Source of the DNA: Actinomycetes bacterium
GTDB taxonomy: Bacteria > Actinomycetota > Acidimicrobiia > Spongiisociales > UBA5794
Assembly (NCBI GenBank): GCA_024640745.1
Contig: JAHEEL010000150.1
Coordinates: 1 to 5,731, forward strand
Direction of reading: 5' to 3'
Length of the DNA: 5,731 nt
Shown here: positions 1 through 5,366 of the stretch, in pieces
Layout: each line of letters starts with the position of its first letter
How positions within the stretch are numbered: position 1 is the first letter of the stretch
Program-made: the position numbers and the translations under genes
Notes under the pieces: model-generated
The model's input: the letters and a program-made list of their open reading frames with translations, nothing else
The model's database searches: none
What the model was told of the DNA's origin: nothing

Positions 1-1341
1 GAGGTCGCTCAGGACTTCTTCGTGCGCCTCCTCGAGAACGGCTACCTCTATCGGAAGACCACGGAACAGTTCTACGACGAGGAAGCCGGCCGGTTCCTCC
101 CCGACCGCTATGTCGAGGGTGCGTGCCCGCACTGTGGCTACTCCGGTGCCCGCGGTGATCAGTGTGACAACTGCGGCAGGACGCTTGATCCGATCGACCT
201 CATCGACCCGCGCTCGAAGCTGTCGGACACGACACCGATCCTGAAGGAGACCGAGCACTTCTACTGGAAGCTCTCGGAGTTCCAGGAGCCGCTCCTGGAA
301 TGGCTCCGCACACGCAAGGGTTGGCGCCCCCACGTGGTGAACTTCGCCATTGGAATGGTCGAGGACGGCCTCCACGATCGGGCCTTCACGCGCGATCTCG
401 AGTGGGGGATTCCGCTGCCGACCGACGACCTCGGGGACGGCAAGTCGATCTACGTTTGGTGGGAAGCGGTCATGGGGTATCTGTCTGCGGCCAAGGAATG
501 GGCGCGCCTACGTGGCGAGCCGGATGCCTGGAAGGATTGGTGGGAGAATCCCGACGCCGAGAGCTACTACTTCATCGGCAAGGACAATATCCCCTTCCAT
601 GCCGTCTACTGGCCCGCGCTGCTGATGGGCTACGGCGGACTCGAACTCCCTACGGACGTGCCGGCAAACCAATTCATCACGTTCCGAGGTGAGAAGGGTT
701 CGGCAAGTCGGGGCGTTGGCCGGTCGATCACGTGGTACCTCGAGAACTTCGAACCGGATGCGCTCCGGTATGCCGTTGCGATCAACTTCCCCGAAACGAA
801 CGACACCGACATGTCGGAGGACGGCATGGTGCGGCGGGTGAATGACGAACTCGTCGCGACCTGGGGGAACCTCGTGAATCGGGTCGTGTCGATGACCCAC
901 CGCTACTTCGACGGCGTCGTGCAGGATCGGATCGCTTTCGATGCCGAAGACGAGGCGCTCCTGTCCTCCGTGGACGCAACGCTCTACGAGGTCGGCGACC
1001 TGATCTCCGATGTGAGACTCCGGGGAGGACTCCAACGCGCGATGAGCGGCGCGCAGACGGTCAACGCCTACCTCAACGACCGTGAACCGTGGAAGACGGC
1101 GAAGACCGACATCGAACGGACGGGCACGACGTTGAGTGTTGCCGTTGAGGCCATCGCGGGCATCGCCGTTGCCCTCTACCCGTACCTTCCGTTCACGACC
1201 GTGATGCTGCTCGAGGCGTTGTCCGTCGAGGTGGGCGAGGACGGGCCCTGGTGGAATCGTCCGGCGGTACCCGCCGGCACCGCAATTGGCACGTTGGGTC
1301 CGCTCTACGCCAAGATGGAGCCGTTCGACGACCGCGAGTGA
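1..1341 (+). CDS. metG: Methionyl-tRNA synthetase, 5'-truncated by window edge
   Basis: Class I aminoacyl-tRNA synthetase that charges tRNA-Met with methionine in the cytoplasm. The frame is open from base 1 (begins EVAQDFFVRLLENGYLY), so the GTG at 22 is internal; roughly the first 100 residues with the HIGH motif lie outside the window. The visible 446 residues show a zinc knuckle with CPHC and CDNC at residues 42-45 and 55-58, the methionine-pocket segment YVWWEAVMGYLS (about 151-162), FIGKDNIPFHAVYWPA (about 191-206), and the signature loop at 232-236, which reads KGSAS instead of KMSKS. The helical anticodon-binding domain follows, with NDELVATWGNLVNR and NAYLNDREPWKT. It ends at PLYAKMEPFDDRE, with no C-terminal EMAP-like tRNA-binding domain. 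The loop and following text (PETNDTDMSEDGMVRRVNDELVATWGN) resemble the archaeal/eukaryotic-like MetRS subtype (KFSxS loop) more than the E. coli core. tatD follows 7 nt downstream. The identification is firm. Confidence 0.97.
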   Translation, partial: EVAQDFFVRLLENGYLYRKTTEQFYDEEAGRFLPDRYVEGACPHCGYSGARGDQCDNCGRTLDPIDLIDPRSKLSDTTPILKETEHFYWKLSEFQEPLLEWLRTRKGWRPHVVNFAIGMVEDGLHDRAFTRDLEWGIPLPTDDLGDGKSIYVWWEAVMGYLSAAKEWARLRGEPDAWKDWWENPDAESYYFIGKDNIPFHAVYWPALLMGYGGLELPTDVPANQFITFRGEKGSASRGVGRSITWYLENFEPDALRYAVAINFPETNDTDMSEDGMVRRVNDELVATWGNLVNRVVSMTHRYFDGVVQDRIAFDAEDEALLSSVDATLYEVGDLISDVRLRGGLQRAMSGAQTVNAYLNDREPWKTAKTDIERTGTTLSVAVEAIAGIAVALYPYLPFTTVMLLEALSVEVGEDGPWWNRPAVPAGTAIGTLGPLYAKMEPFDDRE

Positions 1342-1345
1342 GGGA
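1340..1345 (+). promoter_or_regulatory. Shine-Dalgarno for tatD
   Basis: GAGGGA overlaps the metG stop codon, and its GAGG core sits 5 nt before the ATG at 1349. It decides the tatD start in favour of 1349 over the in-frame ATG at 1286, which lies inside metG. Confidence 0.7.
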
Positions 1346-1348
1346 ACG

Positions 1349-2110
1349 ATGACCGCCTGGGTCGATAGCCATTCCCACGTGTTCATGGCCGATGACCCGC
1401 TGGCTGCGGTCGATCGCGCCGTTCGTGAGGGAATCGCCTGGATGCTCGTTCCCGGCGTCGACCTCGAGACGAGCGTGCAGGCACGCACGATCGCCGCCGC
1501 TCGCCCCGACCGCGTCGGGTGGGCGGCCGGGCTTCATCCCCATGACGCGCAACGGTGGGAGGAGGAGGCAGGGCGCCTCTCGGCGCTTATCGTCGAAGCG
1601 TGGGCGGTGGGTGAGATCGGACTCGACTACTACCGCAACCTGTCACCGCGAGATGACCAGCGGCGCGCGTTCCGCGACCAGGTGCAGCTTGCATCCGATC
1701 TCGGGAAGCCGGTGATCGTCCACACGCGCGATTCCTTCGCCGACGTCTACGAGATCCTTGCCGAAGCAAACCTCGGTGAGCAGGCGATCCTGCATTGCTG
1801 GACCGGCGGTCCCCGCTGGACCAAGCGCTTCCGGGAACTCGGTGCGACCTTCTCGTTTGCCGGTCCGATCACCTACACGACCGGTGACACCGTGCGCCGG
1901 GGGGCCGCCGAAGCGCCGCCGGAGCGCACCATGGTCGAGACCGATACGCCCTACCTCGCTCCGGAGCCACACCGGGGGGAACCCAATCGATCCGAGTGGA
2001 CCGCGTTCAATGGGGCGATGCTCGCCGAAATCTGGGGTGTGCCGGGCGACGAGGTTGCCCGGATCACGACCGAGACTGCGGAGCGCGTGTTTGGCGCACC
2101 GCGTGGCTGA
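1349..2110 (+). CDS. tatD: TatD-family metal-dependent hydrolase (putative DNase)
   Basis: Member of the TatD family of the amidohydrolase superfamily: cytoplasmic TIM-barrel, two-metal phosphodiesterases; E. coli TatD is a 3'-5' exonuclease and related members act in DNA repair or D-Tyr-tRNA deacylation. The 253-residue product has the full metal-site set: D6-S-H8-S-H10 at the N-terminus (usual DxHxH), GLHPHD (61-66), E89 in GEIGLD, H125 in PVIVHTRD, H149 in ILHCWTGG, and D199 in ETDTPYLAP, followed by the family's RGEPNRSEW segment. Length is normal for the family (about 250-265). The ATG at 1349 has a good Shine-Dalgarno and starts just before the first metal ligands; an ATG 63 nt further upstream would run 56 nt back into metG. 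tatD commonly sits after metG in bacteria, so the setting supports the call. The exact substrate cannot be read from the sequence. Confidence 0.93.
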   Translation: MTAWVDSHSHVFMADDPLAAVDRAVREGIAWMLVPGVDLETSVQARTIAAARPDRVGWAAGLHPHDAQRWEEEAGRLSALIVEAWAVGEIGLDYYRNLSPRDDQRRAFRDQVQLASDLGKPVIVHTRDSFADVYEILAEANLGEQAILHCWTGGPRWTKRFRELGATFSFAGPITYTTGDTVRRGAAEAPPERTMVETDTPYLAPEPHRGEPNRSEWTAFNGAMLAEIWGVPGDEVARITTETAERVFGAPRG

Positions 2111-2132
2111 TCCGAAGCCGCACGGCAAGGCA

Positions 2133-2927
2133 ATGATCCGAAGCCTGCTCGACAAGCACGGTGTGCACCCCAACCAGGCGTACGGTCAGCATTTCCTCGT
2201 CGACCCGAACATCATTGAACGAATTGTGCGGTTGTCGTCGGTCGGTCCGGGGTCGCAGGTTGTCGAGATCGGTGGCGGTACCGGCACGCTCACAGCCGGC
2301 CTCGCCGCTGCGGGCGCCGAGGTGGTCGTCTATGAAATCGACGCCGGCCTCGTGCGGGTTCTGAGCGACACGGTCGGAAGGCTCCAGAGCGTTGAGATTC
2401 GCCATGCGGACGCCGGCAATGCGGATCTCTCTCGCGACCTGGGTCCGGGAACGTGGGTGCTCGTCTCGAATCTGCCCTACAACGTCGGGACCGGAATCGT
2501 CCTCGACGCGCTCCGGCAGGCGTCGAATGTGGAACGGCTGGTTGTCCTGGTGCAGCGCGAAGTCGCCGATCGAATGCTGGCACCGCCCGGGACACGGAGC
2601 TACGGGCTCCCGTCGGTCATCGTTGCGCTCCACGCCACCGGCAAGAAGGCGTTTACGGTCGGATCGGAGGTGTTCTATCCGAAACCCGGCGTGGCATCGA
2701 CGGTGGTCGATCTGGTTCGTCACCCGGCACCGCAGGAGGCCGAACGAGCGATCGAGATCGCGTCGGTTGTATTCGGCCAGCGCAGGAAGATGTTGCGTCG
2801 CAGTCTCGCCGACGTGCTGCCGGGAGCGCAGGCGGTCCTCGAGCGTTGCGGCGTTGACCCAACGGCGCGGCCGGAGGAGCTGGGTCCCGATGCATACCTT
2901 GCGATCGCGAGGGAGGCGGTGCGGTGA
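2133..2927 (+). CDS. rsmA: 16S rRNA (adenine1518-N6/adenine1519-N6)-dimethyltransferase
   Basis: RsmA/KsgA uses S-adenosylmethionine to dimethylate two adjacent adenines in the 3'-terminal hairpin of 16S rRNA late in 30S assembly; loss gives kasugamycin resistance. From the ATG at 2133 the product is 264 residues. Family motifs appear in order: YGQHFLVD (17-24), the SAM-binding loop VEIGGGTGTLT (44-54), the acidic YEID (67-70), the adenine-contact region HADAGNADL (91-99), the catalytic NLPYNVGTGI (113-122), FYPKPGVAST (181-190), and FGQRRKMLRRSL (214-225) with RPEEL (246-250). The start is uncertain. A GTG at 2103, overlapping the tatD end by 8 nt, would add ten residues (VADPKPHGKA); neither start has a well-spaced Shine-Dalgarno. 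I prefer 2133 because family members usually begin a few residues before the segment matching RSLLDKHGVHP. The gene's last codons overlap the ispE start, suggesting translational coupling. Confidence 0.96.
   Translation: MIRSLLDKHGVHPNQAYGQHFLVDPNIIERIVRLSSVGPGSQVVEIGGGTGTLTAGLAAAGAEVVVYEIDAGLVRVLSDTVGRLQSVEIRHADAGNADLSRDLGPGTWVLVSNLPYNVGTGIVLDALRQASNVERLVVLVQREVADRMLAPPGTRSYGLPSVIVALHATGKKAFTVGSEVFYPKPGVASTVVDLVRHPAPQEAERAIEIASVVFGQRRKMLRRSLADVLPGAQAVLERCGVDPTARPEELGPDAYLAIAREAVR
2911..2916 (+). promoter_or_regulatory. Strong Shine-Dalgarno for ispE
   Basis: GGGAGG, inside the rsmA coding end, lies 7 nt before the GTG at 2924. It supports a GTG start for ispE that overlaps the rsmA TGA. Confidence 0.8.
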
Positions 2928-3772
2928 GAGCGTTCGCGTATGCAAAGGTGAACCTCGGCCTGCGAGTGCGTTCGGTCGGCGCCGACGGATACCACCCGCT
3001 ACGGGGCCTGTTCCAGAGCGTCGACTGGTGTGACGAGATTGTGGTGGAGGACGCCGAATCCGACGCGATCGAGGTTCCGGGCGGAAGAGCGCCGGCCGAT
3101 TGGACGAACCTGGCGTGGCGGGCCGTCGCCGCTGCGCGATCGATGGGGCGTACCGGCGGCTCGATCAGGGTCGTCGTGCGCAAGGACATCCCGTCACCGG
3201 CCGGTCTCGGTGGTGGTAGCGCCAATGCGGCGGCCGCTTTGGGCCTTGCCGCCCGGCGGTTTTCAGTCTCCTTCGATGGGGTGCGGACCCTGGCGGCGGA
3301 GCTCGGCTCGGATGTTCCGTTCGCGCTCGTCGGCGGTACTGCAATCGTCACCGGCCATGGCGAGCTCGTTTCGCCCGAGCCGTTGGCAACCGGCTTCGCT
3401 CTGGCGATCGTCGTCCCGCCGATCGAGCTCGAAACGAGAGCGGTCTACCGGGCGTGGGATACGCTCGGCGGTCCGGACGGGCCGCCGATCAGCTCCGGCG
3501 ATCTGCCGCCGGCATTGCGCGGGTATGCACCGCTGGCAAACGACCTGTACCCGGCGGCCGTCTCGGTCGCTCCGGCTGTCGACGATTGGCGTGCCGAGCT
3601 CGCTCATCGGTGGGGCGTTCCGGTGGTCATGACCGGCAGCGGAGCGGGGTTGTTTGCCTACTTCGCGACCCGAAGGGAGGCGGAGGAAGCACTGAGCGCG
3701 GTCCCGGCCGGGGTGTCGGCGATGCGAGCTGTGGAGCCCGTCCCGCACGGCTGGCGTGAGGCAGGGGAGTGA
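2924..3772 (+). CDS. ispE: 4-diphosphocytidyl-2-C-methyl-D-erythritol kinase
   Basis: GHMP-family kinase that phosphorylates the 2-hydroxyl of CDP-methylerythritol with ATP, the fourth step of the MEP route to isoprenoid precursors. The 282-residue product has the substrate-binding AKVNLGL (7-13) with K8, DGYHPL (21-26), the glycine-rich ATP loop SPAGLGGGSANAAAAL (91-106), the catalytic D130 in LGSDVPFAL, the NDL at 206-208, and the third GHMP motif MTGSGAGLFAYF (236-247). Length matches the family (about 280-310). It starts at GTG within the rsmA stop (GTGA overlap) behind a strong Shine-Dalgarno, so the two are very likely co-translated; rsmA-ispE adjacency is well known in actinobacteria and many other bacteria. 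Presence of the gene implies use of the MEP pathway, not mevalonate. Confidence 0.97.
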   Translation: MRAFAYAKVNLGLRVRSVGADGYHPLRGLFQSVDWCDEIVVEDAESDAIEVPGGRAPADWTNLAWRAVAAARSMGRTGGSIRVVVRKDIPSPAGLGGGSANAAAALGLAARRFSVSFDGVRTLAAELGSDVPFALVGGTAIVTGHGELVSPEPLATGFALAIVVPPIELETRAVYRAWDTLGGPDGPPISSGDLPPALRGYAPLANDLYPAAVSVAPAVDDWRAELAHRWGVPVVMTGSGAGLFAYFATRREAEEALSAVPAGVSAMRAVEPVPHGWREAGE

Positions 3773-3784
3773 CCGGCTACCGCC

Positions 3785-3854
3785 TTCCCGCCTCCAGCGG
3801 CCGGAAACAACCATGCGTCGAGACCTTCCTCCGTCAGATGTGCGGGGGCGGGGG
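3785..3854 (+). repeat. Imperfect inverted repeat in ispE-tRNA spacer
   Basis: The pyrimidine tract TTCCCGCCTCC (3785-3795) can pair over 11 positions with GGGGGCGGGGG (3844-3854), as 8 G-C and 3 G-U pairs, enclosing a 48-nt loop. There is no T-run after it, so it is not a standard intrinsic terminator. The same pyrimidine arm can alternatively pair over 8 bp with GGAGGCGG (3676-3683) at the end of ispE. Low-complexity G and C tracts pair easily by chance in high-GC DNA, so function is unproven. Confidence 0.35.
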
Positions 3855-3875
3855 CGAGAAGCAGGCCCACGCGCC

Positions 3876-3881
3876 TAATCT
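3876..3881 (+). promoter_or_regulatory. Possible -10 element before tRNA-Gln
   Basis: TAATCT is one of the very few AT-rich hexamers in this spacer and matches the most conserved positions of a sigma70-type -10 box (T, A and final T). Initiation about 7 nt downstream would give a leader of only some 6-7 nt before the tRNA. No recognisable -35 element (TTGACA-like) is seen 16-18 nt upstream, where the sequence is purine-rich. This is a tentative internal promoter for tRNA-Gln, glmU and prs. Confidence 0.25.
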
Positions 3882-3885
3882 CTGG

Positions 3886-3906
3886 CACCACCACTGGGGG
3901 GTGGTG
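3886..3906 (+). repeat. Perfect 7-bp inverted repeat spanning the tRNA 5' end
   Basis: CACCACC (3886-3892) is the exact reverse complement of GGTGGTG (3900-3906), with a 7-nt loop. The right arm lies within the tRNA itself (end of the acceptor 5' strand through the D-stem), so this hairpin and the mature tRNA fold exclude one another in an unprocessed transcript. Confidence 0.6.
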
Positions 3907-3966
3907 TAACTGGCAGCACAGGTGGTTTTGGTCCATCCGGTACGGGTTCGAGCCCTGTCCCCCCAG
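3895..3966 (+). tRNA. tRNA-Gln (anticodon TTG)
   Basis: A complete 72-nt cloverleaf can be folded by hand. The acceptor stem is TGGGGGG (3895-3901) with CCCCCCA (3959-3965). The D-stem is GTGT with GCAC (T13-G22 wobble) around loop AACTGGCA. The anticodon stem GGTGG (3921-3925) pairs with CCATC (3933-3937) around loop TTTTGGT, putting anticodon TTG at 3928-3930 to read CAA and CAG. The variable loop is CGGT, and the T-arm is ACGGG/CCTGT with loop TTCGAGC. The discriminator base is G (3966), usual for tRNA-Gln, and the first pair is U1-A72, also characteristic of bacterial tRNA-Gln. The 3' CCA is not encoded (genomic CGA follows), so a CCA-adding enzyme is needed. It sits 20 nt before glmU with no terminator between them. 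A tRNA-Gln just upstream of glmU is a familiar arrangement in actinobacteria. Confidence 0.95.
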
Positions 3967-3977
3967 CGACGTCCCTT

Positions 3978-3982
3978 GGAGG
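3978..3982 (+). promoter_or_regulatory. Shine-Dalgarno for glmU
   Basis: GGAGG followed by CCCC places the site 4 nt before the ATG at 3987, slightly closer than usual. It begins only 12 nt after the tRNA 3' end, so the glmU leader would be very short if the tRNA is cut out of a common transcript. Confidence 0.7.
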
Positions 3983-3986
3983 CCCC

Positions 3987-5366
3987 ATGCATCTTGCCGT
4001 GATCGTGCTCGCGGCCGGGAAAGGCACGAGGATGAAGTCGGAGCTCCCCAAGGTGCTCCACCGCGCCTGCGGCCGGAGCCTCCTCGGGTGGGTTCTCGAC
4101 ACCGCCGAGCCGCTCGGTGCCGACGAGACCGTCGTCGTCGTGGGCCACGGAGCCGACGATGTCGTGGCACTGCTCCCGAGCGAAGCCATCGGAGTGGTGC
4201 AAGAGCCCCAACTCGGGACCGGCGACGCCGCTCGTGTTGGGTTCGGTGCATGCTCGGGGTCCGCCGATACCGTGTTGATTCTCCTCGGCGATATGCCGCT
4301 GCTCCACACCGAGACGCTGGAAGATGTCCTGGACACGCATCGTCGCAAGGGCGCGGCCGCCACGATGCTCACCACGGTGTTTCAGGAACCGAACGATTTC
4401 GGACGTGTCGAGCGCAGCGACGGCGAGATCATCGGCGTCGTCGAAGTGCGTGACGCGAGCGAGCGGCAGCGGGCGATCGAAGAGGTGAATGTTTCGGTGT
4501 ACGCGTTCGACGCGGCGGCGCTCTCCGATGCGCTCGGCCGGCTCGGGAGTGACAATCTCCAGGGCGAGTATTACCTCACCGATGTGATCGGGATTCTCGC
4601 CGCAGACGGCCGGCGAATCGTCGGCGTCGGCGCCGACCCGGAGGAGTGTGTCGGCGTGAACTCCCACAGCGACCTGGCGCGTGTTTCCGAGACACTCCGA
4701 GATCGCATCAACGCCGGATTGATGGCCGACGGGGTCGCGATGGTCGACCCGACGCGGACGTATGTCGATGTGGGGGTAGAGGTCGGGTCCGGGGCGCGCC
4801 TGTATCCGGACGTGTACCTCGAGGGCAACACAGTGGTCGCCGCCGGGGCCGAGGTGGGGCCGAGCGTTCACGCGCGCAATACGACGATCTCGGCCGGTGC
4901 GTCGGTCAGATTCTCGGTGCTCGACGGCGCATCGGTCGGTCCCGGGGCCACCGTCGGGCCGTTTTCCTTCCTGCGCCCCGGTGCAGATCTGCGCGACCGC
5001 TCGAAGGTCGGGGCGTTTGTCGAGGTCAAGAAGTCGGAGATCGGGCCGGACTCGAAGGTCCCCCATCTCAGCTACATCGGGGATACCACGATCGGCACGG
5101 ACTCAAATGTCGGCGCGGCGACGATCACGGCAAACTACGACGGATTCGAGAAGAACCGCACAACGATCGGCGACCGAGTGAAGATCGGCTCGGACACGAT
5201 CCTGGTTGCGCCGGTCTCCGTCGGCGACGATGCGTTTACGGGTGCGGGTTCCGTTATCACGCGCGACGTATCACCCGGCGCCCTCGCAATCGAGCGTTCG
5301 CATCAGGAAGAGATCCCTGGCTACGCTGAGCGAAGGAAGCATCGGGCCTCACAGGACGGGGAATGA
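3987..5366 (+). CDS. glmU: Bifunctional GlcNAc-1-P uridyltransferase / GlcN-1-P acetyltransferase
   Basis: GlmU makes UDP-GlcNAc, the precursor of peptidoglycan, in two steps: acetyl-CoA-dependent acetylation of glucosamine-1-phosphate by the C-terminal domain, then uridylyl transfer from UTP by the N-terminal domain. The 459-residue product has the nucleotidyltransferase loop LAAGKGTRMKS (8-18), PKVLH (21-25), QLGTGDA (75-81), the metal-binding D102 in LLGDMPLL, FGR (138-140), E153 in GVVEVRDA, N168, and N225 in VGVNS. From about residue 250 a left-handed beta-helix of hexapeptide repeats (VEVGSGARLYPDV and onward) carries RPGA (330-333), VEVKKSE (345-351), the catalytic H360 in KVPHLSYIGD, and ANYDG (381-385). 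Length is typical for the family (about 450-490). It lies directly behind tRNA-Gln and overlaps prs by four bases (ATGA), indicating translational coupling. Confidence 0.97.
   Translation: MHLAVIVLAAGKGTRMKSELPKVLHRACGRSLLGWVLDTAEPLGADETVVVVGHGADDVVALLPSEAIGVVQEPQLGTGDAARVGFGACSGSADTVLILLGDMPLLHTETLEDVLDTHRRKGAAATMLTTVFQEPNDFGRVERSDGEIIGVVEVRDASERQRAIEEVNVSVYAFDAAALSDALGRLGSDNLQGEYYLTDVIGILAADGRRIVGVGADPEECVGVNSHSDLARVSETLRDRINAGLMADGVAMVDPTRTYVDVGVEVGSGARLYPDVYLEGNTVVAAGAEVGPSVHARNTTISAGASVRFSVLDGASVGPGATVGPFSFLRPGADLRDRSKVGAFVEVKKSEIGPDSKVPHLSYIGDTTIGTDSNVGAATITANYDGFEKNRTTIGDRVKIGSDTILVAPVSVGDDAFTGAGSVITRDVSPGALAIERSHQEEIPGYAERRKHRASQDGE

Noticed and set aside
508..1488. Long open frame (326 codons) on the - strand opposite metG and tatD
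   Set aside because: It crosses the metG/tatD junction antisense, lacks any recognisable motif, and is explained by codon bias of the + strand genes.
1758..2132. Upstream ATG extension of rsmA
   Set aside because: The frame stays open back to 1758, but this lies inside tatD in another frame and translates to low-complexity P/R/S-rich sequence without RsmA similarity.
2901..2908. GCGATCGC palindrome resembling the cyanobacterial HIP1 site
   Set aside because: Only one clear copy was noticed and the proteins look actinobacterial; it is part of the general excess of GATC.
2064..2945. Open frame (293 codons) on the - strand opposite rsmA
   Set aside because: Antisense shadow of rsmA with arginine-rich composition and no family motif.
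3773..3804. Intrinsic terminator after ispE (CCGGC ... GCCGG)
   Set aside because: Only 5 bp of stem with a 22-nt loop and no T-run downstream, so not a credible terminator.
3813..3878. Possible 21-codon small gene between ispE and tRNA-Gln (MRRDLPPSDV...)
   Set aside because: No Shine-Dalgarno in front of the ATG, composition dictated by the G tracts, and it ends at the TAA inside the possible -10 element. A leader peptide cannot be excluded, but nothing supports one.
3834..5066. Long open frame (410 codons) on the - strand opposite glmU and the tRNA
   Set aside because: It runs antisense through clearly conserved GlmU motifs and across the tRNA gene, has no recognisable domain, and is low-complexity and rich in R, G, H and D. 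Such frames are expected opposite high-GC genes.
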